Assembly: GCA_018398765.1 (NCBI GenBank)
Contig: JAHBMJ010003138.1
Coordinates: forward strand, 76,032-140,031
DNA length: 64,000 nucleotides
Reading direction: 5' to 3'
From: Chromera velia
Lineage: Eukaryota > Sar > Chromeraceae
The position numbers and the translations under genes were made by a program. The stretch's first letter is position 1, and every line of letters begins with the position of its first letter. Positions 33,233-46,400 of this stretch are shown piece by piece. The notes below the pieces were generated by a model, which did no database searches, was not told the DNA's origin, and was given only the letters and a program-made list of their open reading frames with translations.

Positions 33233-33997
33233 TATGGCGCGTTGACAGTTGCGGCACTGGCTGCAGTTCACTGATTCAACAAGTGGCAGTCTAACCAGTC
33301 TCTGTCCGGTGGCAGCGACTCGCCAAGGATGCAGTGTGGAGGAAATTGGCAATTATGGATTGCTAAGGATGCTGGGTGGTTGGCAGTTGTGCGGGACGCG
33401 AAGCCGATCACGAGCTAGGCCGTCTTCTTTATAGATGTTACCGTCATCATGTCTTGTCCATGTCTTGTCAGAGACGATCCGAGACACAGATCAGACTGTC
33501 TGCCCGCATGTCTCTTGCCGTCTCCTTGCGGCGCTTGCGCCGTACAACACACGTGAGGCCCGTGCCGCCGCCGCGCGGCCCCCCGGGCCCCGCGACGCCG
33601 CGCGCGCCGCCCCCGCCCGGCCCCCATGCATGCACTATTACTGAACGCGCGAAGATCATGAAGATACGAAGATCAGACACATTCAGACACTGTCTGTGCA
33701 ATGATGGATGTCAGTGGATGTCATTGGTGACTGCTCCTAAGCTCTCCAGAAAATGGCACTAGTCAGGAGAAAGAGCAGCTGTCAGGTTCCATGAACACGC
33801 AACGACACACCGCTGGGAAAGCAAGAAGCACGAAGAGACGTTTAGTTGAGTCTCTTTTGAATTCAAGTTCGTTCATGTCATCTTCAGGCCTGTCCAAATT
33901 GTTTTCTTCCATGGACAACATGAGAACCGAGCACCGAGCTGTGTTCTTCGTCCTGTTTGTTTGATTTCTAGTACTTGTCTGTCTGAAAGAAGGATCA
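33233..33997. other. Intergenic region with a GC-rich block
   Basis: Between the GST-like gene and LRR copy 2, which are divergent. Bases about 33556-33630 are almost pure G/C (CGCCGCGCGGCCCCCCGGGC and similar). No gene is supported; promoters of both neighbours probably lie here. Confidence 0.4.
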
Positions 33998-36900
33998 ATG
34001 ACACATCCCAGCGCTGCTCTACAGGAGGCCCCTCCAGGTGGGTCTCCCTCGTTCGCCGCGTATCTGCTGTCTCCACTGAATTCCTTTGTAGTTCATTCAT
34101 AAACATATATTGTATATACACTGAGAACTTCTGCGTCCTGCCCCTTCGATGCTCTATTGTTTGCAGCTGAAGAGCAATCGGGAAGCGCCGGAAAAGAATC
34201 GGAAAAAAAAAAGAAAAACGAGCTCTGTGTGCTGTTCGACCACGCGCGCCCGACTGCGGAGGTGAGTCGTCTCTCCGTCGTCTCTCCCTTCTTCTCCTCA
34301 GCAATTCCCTCAGCAGACTGCCGGAAATCTCAAAGCACCGCGAGAGAATCAGTGGAGAAGAAGAAAAAAGAACTTTGTGTACTCTTTGACCACGCTTGTC
34401 CGACTGCAGAGGTGCGCGGCCGTCCGTTTTTTCATTGCCGGTTCAGCATTTGCGCGTTTTTTCTTCTCTGAGAGTTTTTTTTTTTTCCTGCTCACTCTTC
34501 TGAGTGTGAGGTTCAATTGTTTCACAGAGTTGATCGTCTATCGGCTGCGCTTCACTGCAGGGAATTTCTGAGATGGTTTCGGGTAGGAAGGGCTTTGGCT
34601 TGGCATGGCTTCTTCTGGAGTTCATCAAAAAGGTCAGTCAGTCATGTAGACAGTGTACGTCGTCCTTTTCTGTCACCAGGGGTGTGAATTCACATGTGGC
34701 AGTTTGAAGAACGCTGTCGCAAGACTGATTGGAAGTCTGTATGGGAAACTTCTGAAGATGCTTTCTTTCTACCTGTCTTTATGCAGGGTCGCTCCAAGTT
34801 GCCTCTTGAGAGTTTTGACGTCTCAGGTGAGTGGAGTGGTGTTCTCCTCTTCTGTTTTCTTGCTTTGTCATCTCTCAGTTTTTATCGATTAGGCGGGACG
34901 GCGAAGAGAATCGATGCCCGTGTTTGGGAACGACCGCTTCGATCGGCTTCTTGGGGCTCATCCAAGATCGGTTCTCCCTCCTCTCACCTGGGCGTTTCTC
35001 TTTTCTGTCTCTTATCACATCTCTGTCTTTCTACCCTGTCTCTCTACTGCAATGGGACTTTTTCTTCCTCCACTCCGACATACCTGTCCTTCTTTTTCTC
35101 TCCGTACTTCTCCGTGCGGGACTGCTTTGAGCATGCACTGGTTTGGAGAGGTGCCGACGCTGCATGGACGGAATATGGTCCTGCAGGTTTCCCTCTGAGT
35201 GCATCCAAACTGAAGCTCCTTCTGTCGTCCATTCCCTCGGGACCTGGTGTTGTGGAGACGCTAACATGCGGTCAGTGAACGATCGACTCGGTCCTTTGAC
35301 GAGACGCACGTGTCCATTGACCCGCAACGAAATGGAAAAAGGGCATTGAAGCGGAACGATAGAGATGCGGTCAGAAAGATGAGAAGAAAGTGGAAACATG
35401 GAAAAAAGGAGAAAGAGAAAGAGCAAGACAGGAAGAAGGGTCCGAGAGAGTGTGATTTTGTAATTCCACTCTCGCATGCAGTGTGCGAGCATACATCGTC
35501 TCCCTCCCTCCCTCTGCGCAGGGACACATGTCTGCAACAACGCTTTTCTACCTGTGCTCCTCGACTTCCTCCTGCAAGCCAAGGTGGGGGGGGCAGGAAG
35601 GACGCCGTCGATCTGCTTGAAGACTCTCAACGTCGCCAGTCAGTCGTCTGCTCTACTTCGTTTTCTACGTGTGGAATTGCAAGACGAAGCGTTGCTGAGA
35701 CGCAGATCGGTGCGCGTGATGAGAACCCGCGAAGTCCTTTCTCTTTCCAAAGAATATGAGAGCACGCGCATCTGAACGAGACACAAAGGAAGCTGTGCGG
35801 GTCTCATTTGACTGAAATTCATCTCTCATGCGTGTCGTCTCGACTTCCCTCGTGAATCCTGCAGAGTGCGATCTCGGTGAGGCAAGTGGGGCCATCTTCC
35901 ATGTGCTCCCTCGCTCTCTTGAGCACCTGCACGTAAGCGGTCAGTCGAAAACCTCTGTGATGAAGTGGTGTCAGTGAGTGGGTCGCCTTTCGATCGAGAC
36001 CATACTTCTTAAAGGAAGCGGAGCCTGGCGGTATCTCTTGTTTCCATTCTGTCTCTTTTTGTGTGTCGTTTTCCCTTTCTGTCTGTCTGAAGAAAAGACG
36101 ATATAGTCTGTCTACCAAAAGAAGAAAGAAAAGAACAGAAGAGAATGAAGAGAGAGAAAGGGGAAGGAACAAACCATATAGTCTGTCTGACTGCGTGTGA
36201 TTTCTGTCTTTCTCCGTGTTCTGCCCGGGTCGCCGCGGTATCGCTCACAGCTTGAATGGATCGGTCTGCTGGTCGTCTTCCTTTCTTGCTGATGCCTCGT
36301 ACTATGTCTGTCTGCCTTTCTGTCCGAGTGTCTTTCTGTCTTCTGCACCATTTCTCTTTGCATTTGTTTTTGTCCCTCCCTCCCAACCTGCTCCCGTCGC
36401 CTCCTTGCCTGCCTGCCTGCCGATCCGCCTGCTTAGCAGTTCACCTTTTTGATGCGTAGGTCTTCCGCTCAGGTTTCATTGAATTGCCCAAATTGCAAAT
36501 TGTCCGCTTCAGTTTATTTTTGCCGCGGCCACTGTTTCTTAGTTTTTGATCCTAGTTTCTCGCAAAACTCATATTTCTATTGTAAGCTTACTCATGCACG
36601 CAAATTAACCTTGGGTGGACGTCTCTGCTCTGCACGCAGCCACATCCGCAGCCTTTCCATCGAAGCCCTCGGTTCTGTCCTCTCGTTTGGATGGCTCCCG
36701 CACCTCCTGAGCCTTGACTTGAGTGACAACCCTCTGGGCCCTTCAGGGCTGAGGGCGCTCTCAAGAGGCCTCTCTTCAGCTCCGCACTCGCTCCCCCTAC
36801 AGTCCCTCAAACTGGCCCGTACAAAGGCCAAAGCAGAGGGGTGGAAGCGCTAGCAGAAGCCCTGAAAGCAAAGAAGACGACCTCTCTGCAGACCCTCGAC

Positions 36901-39026
36901 CTTGAGGGAAATGGTATGAGGCCGGCAGGATTGAAGCACTTGGCATCTGCAGTCAATGCAGAGGCAGTACCTCACTTGAAAGTTCTTGTACTGAAGTACA
37001 ATTGCCTCACCGATGTGTCGGATCGGGAGAGAGACCGGCGAGAAAGGGACTGCGGTCCGATAGCCGAACTCCTCTCCACGAGTGCATTGAAGGAGTTGGA
37101 GGAGCTTGACCTGAGCGACAATTGCATATTTGACCGCGATGGGGGGGGCGAGGGAGTGGGTGTTGAAGTCTCTGCTGCCGCCATCGCAGCACCAGGTCGG
37201 TTCCCTCAGTTGCGTCGTCTTGACCTCGGTGGCAATCACGCATCCCTCGGAAATGGTCCGCCCCGTCACCATCCTCCCGGTTTGACCTCGGGGCAGTTGG
37301 CAGCTTTTGTGTCTGGTTTAGGGGAGGGGGGGTTGCCGTCTCTTGAAGAGGTCGTGATCCCGTGGGGGGGCTCCGATGAGACTCCAGAGGGGGTCGTTGC
37401 CCTTGCAAATGCGATAAGTGCAGGGCATCTGGTTAAGTTAAAGAAATTCAAGATGGATCGTCGAGCTGATTTGACAGATGAGAATTTCGCGAGGTTCACT
37501 CGCAGTCTGGCGAGTGGCAAGGTGAGCCTTTTGCAGTCCCTGGACTTGCAGTTTTTCTTTGAGAGTCCAGAAGAGGGGGTGGGGGCCCTCGCTGGGGCGA
37601 TTCGTGGGGAAGCTTTGTCTTCGTTGGTGAGCTTCAGGTTCCGCTGTATGGAATTGAACGGACATACTGTGTCGACGCTAGGGTTGGCGTGAGGTGGGGG
37701 GGGGTGTCCTGTACTCCAAAAACTCGACCTCTCATGGGAGGAGGAAGGGGATGAGGGGGTGGGGGGACTTGCGGAGGGTTTGGGTGGGGGGCTTTTGCCG
37801 TCCCTTCGGGATCTGTCCCTCACTGTATTTGGGCAAGAGGAGTGGGGTGAGGGGAGGAGAGAGGGATCGATTGCGGTTGGGGAGGTTTTGAGCACCCGGC
37901 AGGTCCCTTCGCTCCGGTCTTTGAGTCTGGGTTGGAATTGCAACCAGAGTTTTGCGTCTGTTTGTGAGGGTTTGACTCGAGGGAGGCTTGACCCTCTCGT
38001 GGTGGTGGATGTTGAGTTGAGGGGGGGCGGGAGGACAGATCTGGTAGTGACGAGATTTGCCGAGGTCATTCGGGGAGGTAAGTTGTCGGGGTTGCGAAGT
38101 CTCAAGTCCACACGGGACGACATGCTCAGCCCAGCGGGGGCGGGGGCGTTCGGAGAGGCCCTGACACACGCAGAGGCCTCTCTGAACTCTCTGGAAAAGA
38201 TAGAAATGGAGTGGCCGAGCGGTGCCGAGGCTTTGATCTTTCTTGAGGGCCTGTGCAGAGGCCCGGTCCGGGTCGCTTGCCGGCATTTCGGTTCCTGCAC
38301 TGTGCCGTCTAGTCTTGGGCCCCCACTTCAGGACAGGTCGAGTCCCTGTCCAACCTTGTGAGTGGGGGCAGGGTCCCTTCCCTCAGGGATTTGACAGTGA
38401 ACTTGTCGGGTATTGGGCAGCCAGGAATGCAGCATTTTACCGCTGCCCTGAATTGTTCCCATGCTTCCGCATTGCGGCGGCTTGATGTGAAATTGGTGGA
38501 TGACAATCCCCAGATGTCCAAGGTGAGAGGGAGCATACTTTCAGAAGCATTGAGCTCTTGGCATCTTCGCAGTTTGGAGGAACTTTGTGTGAGGGGTCTT
38601 CGGGAGATTGAGGCGGTCTGTGCGTTGTGTGTGGGTGGGAGGTTGTCGTCCCTTCGCACGCTCAAATTGTGTGGCACGTTGGGGGTTGAGGCGTGCAGGG
38701 CGCTGTCAGAGGTTTTGGTTTTAGAGAAACTGCCCTCGTTGAGAACACTTGATGCAGAGAAAACAAAGCTCACCGACGAAGGGCTGAGAGTACTGATCGA
38801 GGGGTGGATAAGCAAACCCCCCCCCCCCCTCTATTACCTAAATTTCCGGAGCAACCAGCTGACCGGGGGGGTGACTTCCGCTTTACTGACTCTGGTAAGG
38901 TCAAACCGCATCCCTTCACTAGAGGTCGTGAACCTCTGCTACAACAACAAGATTCACGACGTATCTAGACAGACGCTCCAGGGCTTGATTTCTGGTGCGC
39001 ATCCAGTATTTCTGCTCCCTGGTTAA
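33998..39026 (+). pseudogene. LRR protein gene copy 2, probable pseudogene
   Basis: Paralogue of the gene at 543-5478 with the same exon plan: 33998-34037, 34167-34261 (2a), 34317-34411 (2b), 34561-34632, 34787-34826, 35187-35270, 35522-35638, 35865-35939, then the LRR exon from about 36640. Exon 1 (40 nt), exon 2 (95), exon 3 (72) and exon 6 (75) match copy 1 exactly in length. The LRR exon is broken: a G run at 36838-36841 is one base shorter than in copy 1 and leads to TAG at 36851; TGA at 37690 replaces a Leu position; a 5-base GGCCC insertion at about 38260-38264 shifts frame again; TAG follows at 38310. The frame then stays open to 39026. Lesions could partly be assembly errors in homopolymers, but the 5-base insertion and the two in-frame stops are not of that kind. 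A truncated N-terminal protein might still be made. Confidence 0.85.
34317..34411 (+). repeat. Tandem duplicate of exon 2 in LRR copy 2
   Basis: Bases 34317-34411 repeat the exon at 34167-34261. Both are 95 nt, enter in phase 1, leave in phase 0 and encode ELCVLFDHA(R/C)PTAE at their ends. Copy 1 has one such exon (850-944, also 95 nt). Using both would shift the frame, so only one can be included in a productive mRNA. The acceptor is CAGCAG, allowing a 3-base shift. Confidence 0.85.
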
Positions 39027-39778
39027 AGATTGGCGTCAAAAAGTACATTCAAGCTCAGGGGCTTGTAGGTGCTACCGTGTGCTACTTCAATTTTTGCTTC
39101 AGGAGATGAATACTTGATTGCACTATTGTAGCCTACTATAAGAAGTCCGCGGTACGTCACTATGATTTGCGCCTCACTGCAAGGATCGAGTGCAGCCTCT
39201 CATACCGCAGTTAACTGCTATAATACACGCTTTCAATTATACTGATCAGACTGTAATAAGTAAAGATCATCAATTGATTGATTGATTGATTGATAAAAAT
39301 TTATAGTTTATTACTGTTCGTAGTACTATTCAGTGAAGTTTTAACTAAATTTTAAACTAGATTTTAAATTAGATTGCAAAAGGTAAAAAAAACTGGTTCA
39401 AAGCTAGCTGGGCTTATGAGATTAGGATTTATGTTCCAAGTTTATCCCGAGGTCCACTTCCAGAGGACGGCTTGCACCATTAAATAAATTTATAAGAGTA
39501 ATGTAAATTTAGATGTAAAGAATGAACTACATCAATTCTAAAGTTGGGCTGCGAAAAATATATTATTTTTTTAAAAAATCATTTTTTTTATGGTAATTGT
39601 TGAAGCTTAAACAAACAAAAGGCTACGATTTACTTGCATTTCATGTAAGACAGCCTTAGACTAGGCGTTAGATCAAGAAACAAAAATTTGTTAATATCTA
39701 TTTTTTTTTTTTACTGTATGTCCCCTACTGTTCAACAAGATTCATAGTATTCTCTATTCCATGGTCTTATAATAACTT
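39027..39778. other. AT-rich region between two convergent genes
   Basis: Between the LRR copy 2 end and the stop of the minus-strand WD40 gene. It contains an ATTG tetranucleotide run at about 39272-39292 and several A/T homopolymers. No coding or RNA feature seen. It must hold the 3' ends of both neighbouring transcripts. Confidence 0.5.
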
Positions 39779-42700
39779 TCAATTCAAAAGAAAAGTCTCC
39801 TCCTCTTCGTCTCTTCCCTGCAACGCCCTGCCGTCTCCTTGTTCGTCCTCTCCGTTCTGAACGTAGTGGCTCTCTTCCTCCGAAGAACCGGCAGAGTCCT
39901 CAAAACTCGAGCTGCCGTGGATACCCCCATGCAGGTTTCCTCCGACGTCCTCTTCCCTCTGCAGCACAAGCTCTGCGTCCTCAAGTTTTCGGAGCTTCTG
40001 CAACAGAGCCTGCATATGAAGGGACGCCAGGAGAAGAGAAGGGACGATGGAAGGAATTCAGAGGCGATTGAACCGGTGAACAATATGCTTATCAGAGGTT
40101 TGTCCAAAACTAACGCATGAAAGATTAAGAAAGCTCAGGCTGGAAACTGTAAACAACGGCGAGGCACACACCACAAAGACATAGCAGAGCAGGCAGACAT
40201 CCAAACAGCAATGCCCAGACTTTATAGAGCAACAGAGAGAGAACCCACGATCGATCCCACAGACCCACCTTGCTAGGCATGTTGCTAGATTCTGAGGGAT
40301 CCTTTGCCTCTCCCCTCTGGGACGTGTTCCCTCCAGCCCCCCCGTGCTGAGATGCCCCCAGAGGCCGGAACCGCCACGACACGTCAGAAGAGTTCTGCTG
40401 CAGCTGCCCGAGCAGTGTGCCATCAACTGCCCACACTCGGGCCATCTTGTCGTCACCTCCCGTCAGCATGCACGCAGGACGTGCAATCATCTGCGTGCAC
40501 ACATGCATGGACCAGAGAGAAAGAAGAGCTTTTGGATACTCCTGTTTCGAAATATTCTCACGCGGCAGTTTTCTATTCCATTCCCACATGCACGTATGCA
40601 TCGATTGAGCAAATTGGGGTCTCTGGAGGGGGGCAGCATTTCAGCCGCAGAAGAAAAATACCTTGGGAAACCAAGAAGTCAGTCCAACTGGAACGAATCC
40701 TGGAGCAACAATACGCCTCAGCAGACTCAATTGCGCACTATACACAGAAATGTACACAAACAGAACTAACAAAAACATACACATGTGCATGCGTCATGCG
40801 ACAGTGATGACCTGGAGACTCCTGACTGCTCCTGAGTGTGCCCCGAAGGAGGCTTGACTCTTCACCAGGGGGGTCTTCACAAGAGGCACAGGGTCGGGGT
40901 GGTTTAGCGCGGCCCTCGCGGACATCGCCGCCACTTCCCCCCAGTCCTCACAGGAGATCCTGTTGGCGACCCAGTTAGCTCGGTAGGCCACGGGGAGAAC
41001 GCCCTCGATCCTGACAGAAAGGGAAATGTGTGGACGTATGGTGAATTTATGTATGTTCATTCATATACATACATATCTTCGGAAGAACAAAAGATATGAG
41101 GTAGAAGGTTGAGTTGGCTAGAGGTTCAAGAGACAAAGGTGTTTTCCTGGGAGGAACATCCATCCGTATTTGTTTGTAGTAGAGATCTAGATTCACTCAT
41201 TCGGCAGTGAGTTTGATTTGTAATGCCAGAAGCGAAAGGATTCATACACTGGGGCAATCACTTCTTGTGAAAAGGCCGAACAGATGAACGAAGACAAACT
41301 GACCAGAGAAGACGTCTGACGTCCCACACGTGTACCCTTCCCTCCTCGCTCCCGGTCACAAGCAGAAGTTCATAGTCCCCAGGCACGTCCCGTCCTTCCT
41401 CCGCCCCCCCCGGAGTCATGGGTTGCAGCAGCCTGAATGTCTCTCTGCGTCCAGGAGAGGATTTCATGGCCACGGCATGAGGCAGAGACGGCGACGCACC
41501 CAGGCCCTGAGACATCCGAGTCCCCCCTAGACTTGGCCCCCCTCCAGTCACACTGGTCGACCCCATCCCAGAGACAGCAGAGGAATCACGGGGGTCGACG
41601 TGCCGCTTCCCTCGGCCACCTGACCTTCCAGTGGCGGCGGCGATGGGTACGCTGAGTCTGACGCTTCCGTGAGTTCTCGTGTTTTGTAGATGCCCCTCTC
41701 TTTCTTTGAACTTGTCTTTCGATCGTCTTTGTTGCTTCTGTGCAGATTTTTTCGGGACTGAGGTAAGGGAAAGGGACATAGAGGAGTCATTCAAAGGATC
41801 CCCCGAGGGGCTTAGTTGAATCTCTGTGGGAGACGGTCTGTGTCGTGTGCCTGCACAAGCGGTTGATTTGGGTCTGGCGTTGGCATCTGTGAGAATGTTG
41901 AAAGTGGTTAGTCTATGGTCAAGAAGGCCGGAAAGAGGGGAGGCAGAGGAGGGGCCTGGTAGGTCCTCTGGGTGAAAGGGAGTGCCGTCTCCTTCCTCCA
42001 TGGAGACTCTTCCCCTTGCTGTGGAAAAACCGCTTGCGGCTCTATTGGTGTTGAATTTTGACAGGGCTAGAGACGAAGTGAAGGGACGGGAACTGGGTCT
42101 GGATAGGGAAGTTCCAACTCCTCTGGCAGACAGAGAAGGGACTGAAGGGGGGCGGTCTGTTACTGCACCTTTCATGTTCTCATGTACGTCTCTTTCCTGC
42201 TGTTGCCCTCCAAAGAAAAAACCCTCAAAGACTGTTGCTGGCCTTTTTTCCATTCCAAGTTTCAATTTCTCTATCTTCAGGGAAGGGAGAGCACATTCGT
42301 CTGCAGAGCCGAGGAGCGGGGCCGTTCGCACGGCCATGCTTTGACGTCTCGTTGCCGCCATAGACGCGGCACCGACTGTTGAGGCGGCAAGATTGATGGT
42401 CCTGTTGGCTGCTGCATGCACACAGCAATCAAGTTTTTCCAAGCACACATCGAAGTCAAGGTTGAGTGAGATACCTGGAAAATGGGAGAAAGAGAAAGTA
42501 TTGCAAAACCATTGAAGTAAGATGGACGTCTCGCACTTTCTGAAGCACCGCCCAGACAACAAAGGTTATCTTGGTCATCTGAAAGTCTCCCCTCTTGTCA
42601 ATCCCTGACTGACCTCGAGAAGCAGTCCCTCCAGGAAGTGGGATTGAGCCTATGCCCTCAAACGGCCGGACAACTGGCGGTGGAGGAGGCCACGCAGATC

Positions 42701-43394
42701 CCCTCCCCCCTCCCTCTTCCTCCTCCTCTCCGTCCTCTCCCTCGTTGCCCTGGTGATTCCTCTGCCGTCCCACTTGTACGGCTTCCATGACAAGTCTATG
42801 CCGTGCCATCAGACTGACATACTTCTCCTTCTCACGTTGCCGCTTTCTTGACCTCGCACCTACAGTTGACTTGCTGGAAGGACGAAGGGGGTGATCTTGC
42901 CTTTCTTCTAAGTACTTGGGTGGCCTCTGGGTGGGATGCTTTACACTCTTCCGAGGACCTGGTGGGGCAGTCCTGACTCTCCCTGTGTCCCTATCCCCCC
43001 CACCCCCTTCATCCCGATCTCCCTCCTCTTCATCGGGTGTTCCTCCTTCCTGTACATGATCCACCGGGGTGTCTTCATCCTTTTCTCGGTCAATCCCTTT
43101 CGACTCTCGTCCTTCTTTGTCTACTTCACCACTCCCCTCGCTATCGGAGGAAATGGCCCCTTCAGCTACGGAACTTTCTTGTGCTTCGGAGTCTACACCC
43201 GTTTCTCCCCCCCCCTTCGACTTTTTGCCCTTTGCCTTCCGCCGTTTTGGAAACATACTCGCAGAGGTCGATGCAGGCCCCATCTGAGAGCACACAAACA
43301 AATGCACATCATATCTGAGGATTGCCAACAACACATAAGCGCATCATCACATACAGGCCGGGGAACTGACGTTCGTCTCTCTTTCTCTTCTTCT

Positions 43395-43449
<55 letters not shown>

Positions 43450-46400
43450 GCACACACGCGCAGACACACACAAACAAATAGAGTGATCGGAAACGAATTG
43501 TCTGTACAAGAGGAATGAACCAATCTCCGCCAAGATCTTGGCCCATCATGTCTACGGTCCTCTTGGGTTACGCTTCTTGCATGGCTTTTGTGGAAGGTCG
43601 GTTCACCTAAATTGTCCCTCAGCGAATGAACGCACGTACCTGCGCCCTTCGTTCTCTCTCCCTCTCCTCTTCCGTCTGTTCCTTCTCCAAGTCACGAAAG
43701 AGGAACCCGATTGCGTTCACAGGAGATGCGGTCTCGACTGACTGCAGACAAGAAAGCACCCAGAAAGACAATATGTATGCCAGATAGGGTGGCCAACAAA
43801 CAGAGAAACAAGGAGTTAAACTCACTGATGGCGACAAAGATAGACAAGGACAAACACAAATAGAAATTTCAAGAGAAAGGTGTTCAGGACGAAAAACAAA
43901 AAGAAGGACTGCATGCGACAGCAATCTAACCATAAGACCCACAGCCCAGCCCCGCCCTCTCACACTCCAATCCCAAACACCACTCCCAACAAACACCCAC
44001 TCATGCACGCACGCATGCACCCACTCACCTCCACATTGAGGAACAACGTGATGAGCAGAGGATCTCTAATTCCCCCCACGTCTCCCCCTTCCACCACCCT
44101 GGCTGCATAGGCATGAGGAGGGACCAGCCAAATGTACACAAAGCCCTTCGCATCTGCAGAGCACAGCAAAGGGAACGGCTCCAAAAAAGAGACCGCCGTC
44201 ACCTCCGCCCCATGCCCCAGAAGGTCAGTCACCCTCTGAAGTTTCTGGTACCCCCACAAAGTCACCACTCGACTTGTAGACCCAGTGGCGACTAGGCCTA
44301 GTCGCCGTGAGTATGCACAGCAGGTGATGTCGCCACTATGAGCTCTGTACACTCGTCGCAATACCTGCAATAGGACAGACAGCACGGAAGGAACGTGAAG
44401 GACTTCCTAGGGAGATGCGGTCAGAAAAGTTAAAAGAGACATTGCTCTATACTCTGTGTACTGCTTACGTTTGTCTGCTGGCCAGAAATCGCTTCTCGTT
44501 TGCCTGCTGGCCAGAAATCGCTTCTGCCCGGTTGACTGAACTACCACGCGAGTCAGAACTTGCAGCTTGGAAAAAAAAAACTTTCAACAGGCTCTTTGTG
44601 TGAACTGTTCTGAGAGTTCATCGCCTGTCTGACCTTCTGGTTGGTTCTTGCGGTCGGTCTAAAGCTGTTTGAGAATCCTCTTGGCGTCTTGCCACGTTGT
44701 TTTCTCCCTCCCCCTCCTCCCGTCTCCCCTCCCTGCCCCCCCCCTTCGCTTGCTGCTCCATCTTTGTCCCTGTCTGGAGAGAACCAAGGAGGGTCTAGGG
44801 CCAACTCGTCGTGTACAAAAACCGCTCCGTCCCATCCGACAGAGAGAAGGTTGGCATCTCCCTCGCAGTAAGAGAGACCGGACACCTCAGACCTGTCAGA
44901 CAGAAACAGAAATCAAGGAGAAAAGAGGAAGAGGACACCCCACTGCGGGTTGACAGGTTTGTTTCCAAAGCATCTCACAGTCATATGGACAGAACCAGGC
45001 TGCGAGCAGCACCTGCCTTTTTGATGTACAAGAGATCAGAGCGAAACAAGAAAAGATTTTCCCCTTGTGCCCGTCAACATGGCAAGCCTGCTTCGGGGAA
45101 GCACTCACAGAGCACACTCATCAAATGTAAAAGAGTGGGCTCTAAAGATGACTAGCTGCATCTGACAAGACCGCGAGACATTCATGGAAACAATGCCACC
45201 ATGATTTGTTTTCACTTCAGCATCCATGCACACAAGCAATCCAACCACCCCTTTCCCCCGTTGCCCACCCGTGCGGTGAGAGAGATCCAAGAACGGCCCC
45301 GGAAAAGAGAGAGTACACAGTCAACCCCCCTTTGTGGTCACCTGAACGCATAGGAACACGTTCACACCGTTGGCCCTTTTTTGGGGCTCATCAAGAAGTA
45401 TCTGTTGGATCACTTCTTTCCCCGAATAGTGTGCCACGTTGTTCAAAAAGCGTTATTGGTTGGTAAAGTTGCTGGCACACGACATGGATGGATTACTCAG
45501 AATGTGTGCTAAATCATGTCGATTGAAAAAAAGAGGCAAAAAAGAGAAGGAACCTTCTAGAGGACTGACGAAGGAATGGGGGAGAGAGTGGAAAGAAACC
45601 CTGAAAAAAAGGAAGTGAATAGCAAACCTCCTCACACCACCAGAACCCCGACTGACCAACGAACACCTTCCTTCCCCTAGTGTCCATCTCGATTGCTGCA
45701 ATTTCCCCCCCCGCGTGTGTGACGGATCGCCGAAGAGACCCCGAGCACGCGTCCCAAAAGCGCAAATTTTGGGCAGAAGCCGTCACAATGAGACCTTGTT
45801 CTTCGCTCAAGAGAGCCTGCAGAAGAAGCAACAGCAGGACCGGAACGCATGGAGAGAAAAACAAGCTCGATCTGTACAGGCTGACGGATGAGTGAGGGAA
45901 GATGGAAGACAACAATGGGGTGAAAGAAGAGAGACGGCAACAGATGGCAGGGTCAAAGGAGCCCCTCTGTGCTTTGAACGGGAGGGCTAATGAAGGGCAA
46001 CAACCTCGCAACAGAGCAGAAATAGTACACGCTCACCTTTTGGATAGGTGCAACATCCGAAAAGTCGGGGATTCCTGTTCTCTGGTATCTGCAATCAATG
46101 AGCCAATCAACAGAGAGAAGAGCAGGTCGAGGAACCAGCTATTCCAAATGCGGAACCTTTGTTTTTGTGCATTCGCAGCCAACGGACGTACTTTGATGCA
46201 ACCACAATTAAATTTTGCGGGTTGCGATTGTGCCGATGGTTTTCACTCATCCTGCAGCAACTCGCGCTTGACGCAAAAACTCGAGCTGAGCCTTTCTCCC
46301 CCCGAAATATTGTCGACGCATCGATGAAGAGAAGAAGCAGAAGCACGTACCTGAAAAAGGCGATGTACTTCCCCGCCACAATCACCTGCTTGTGGTGGGG

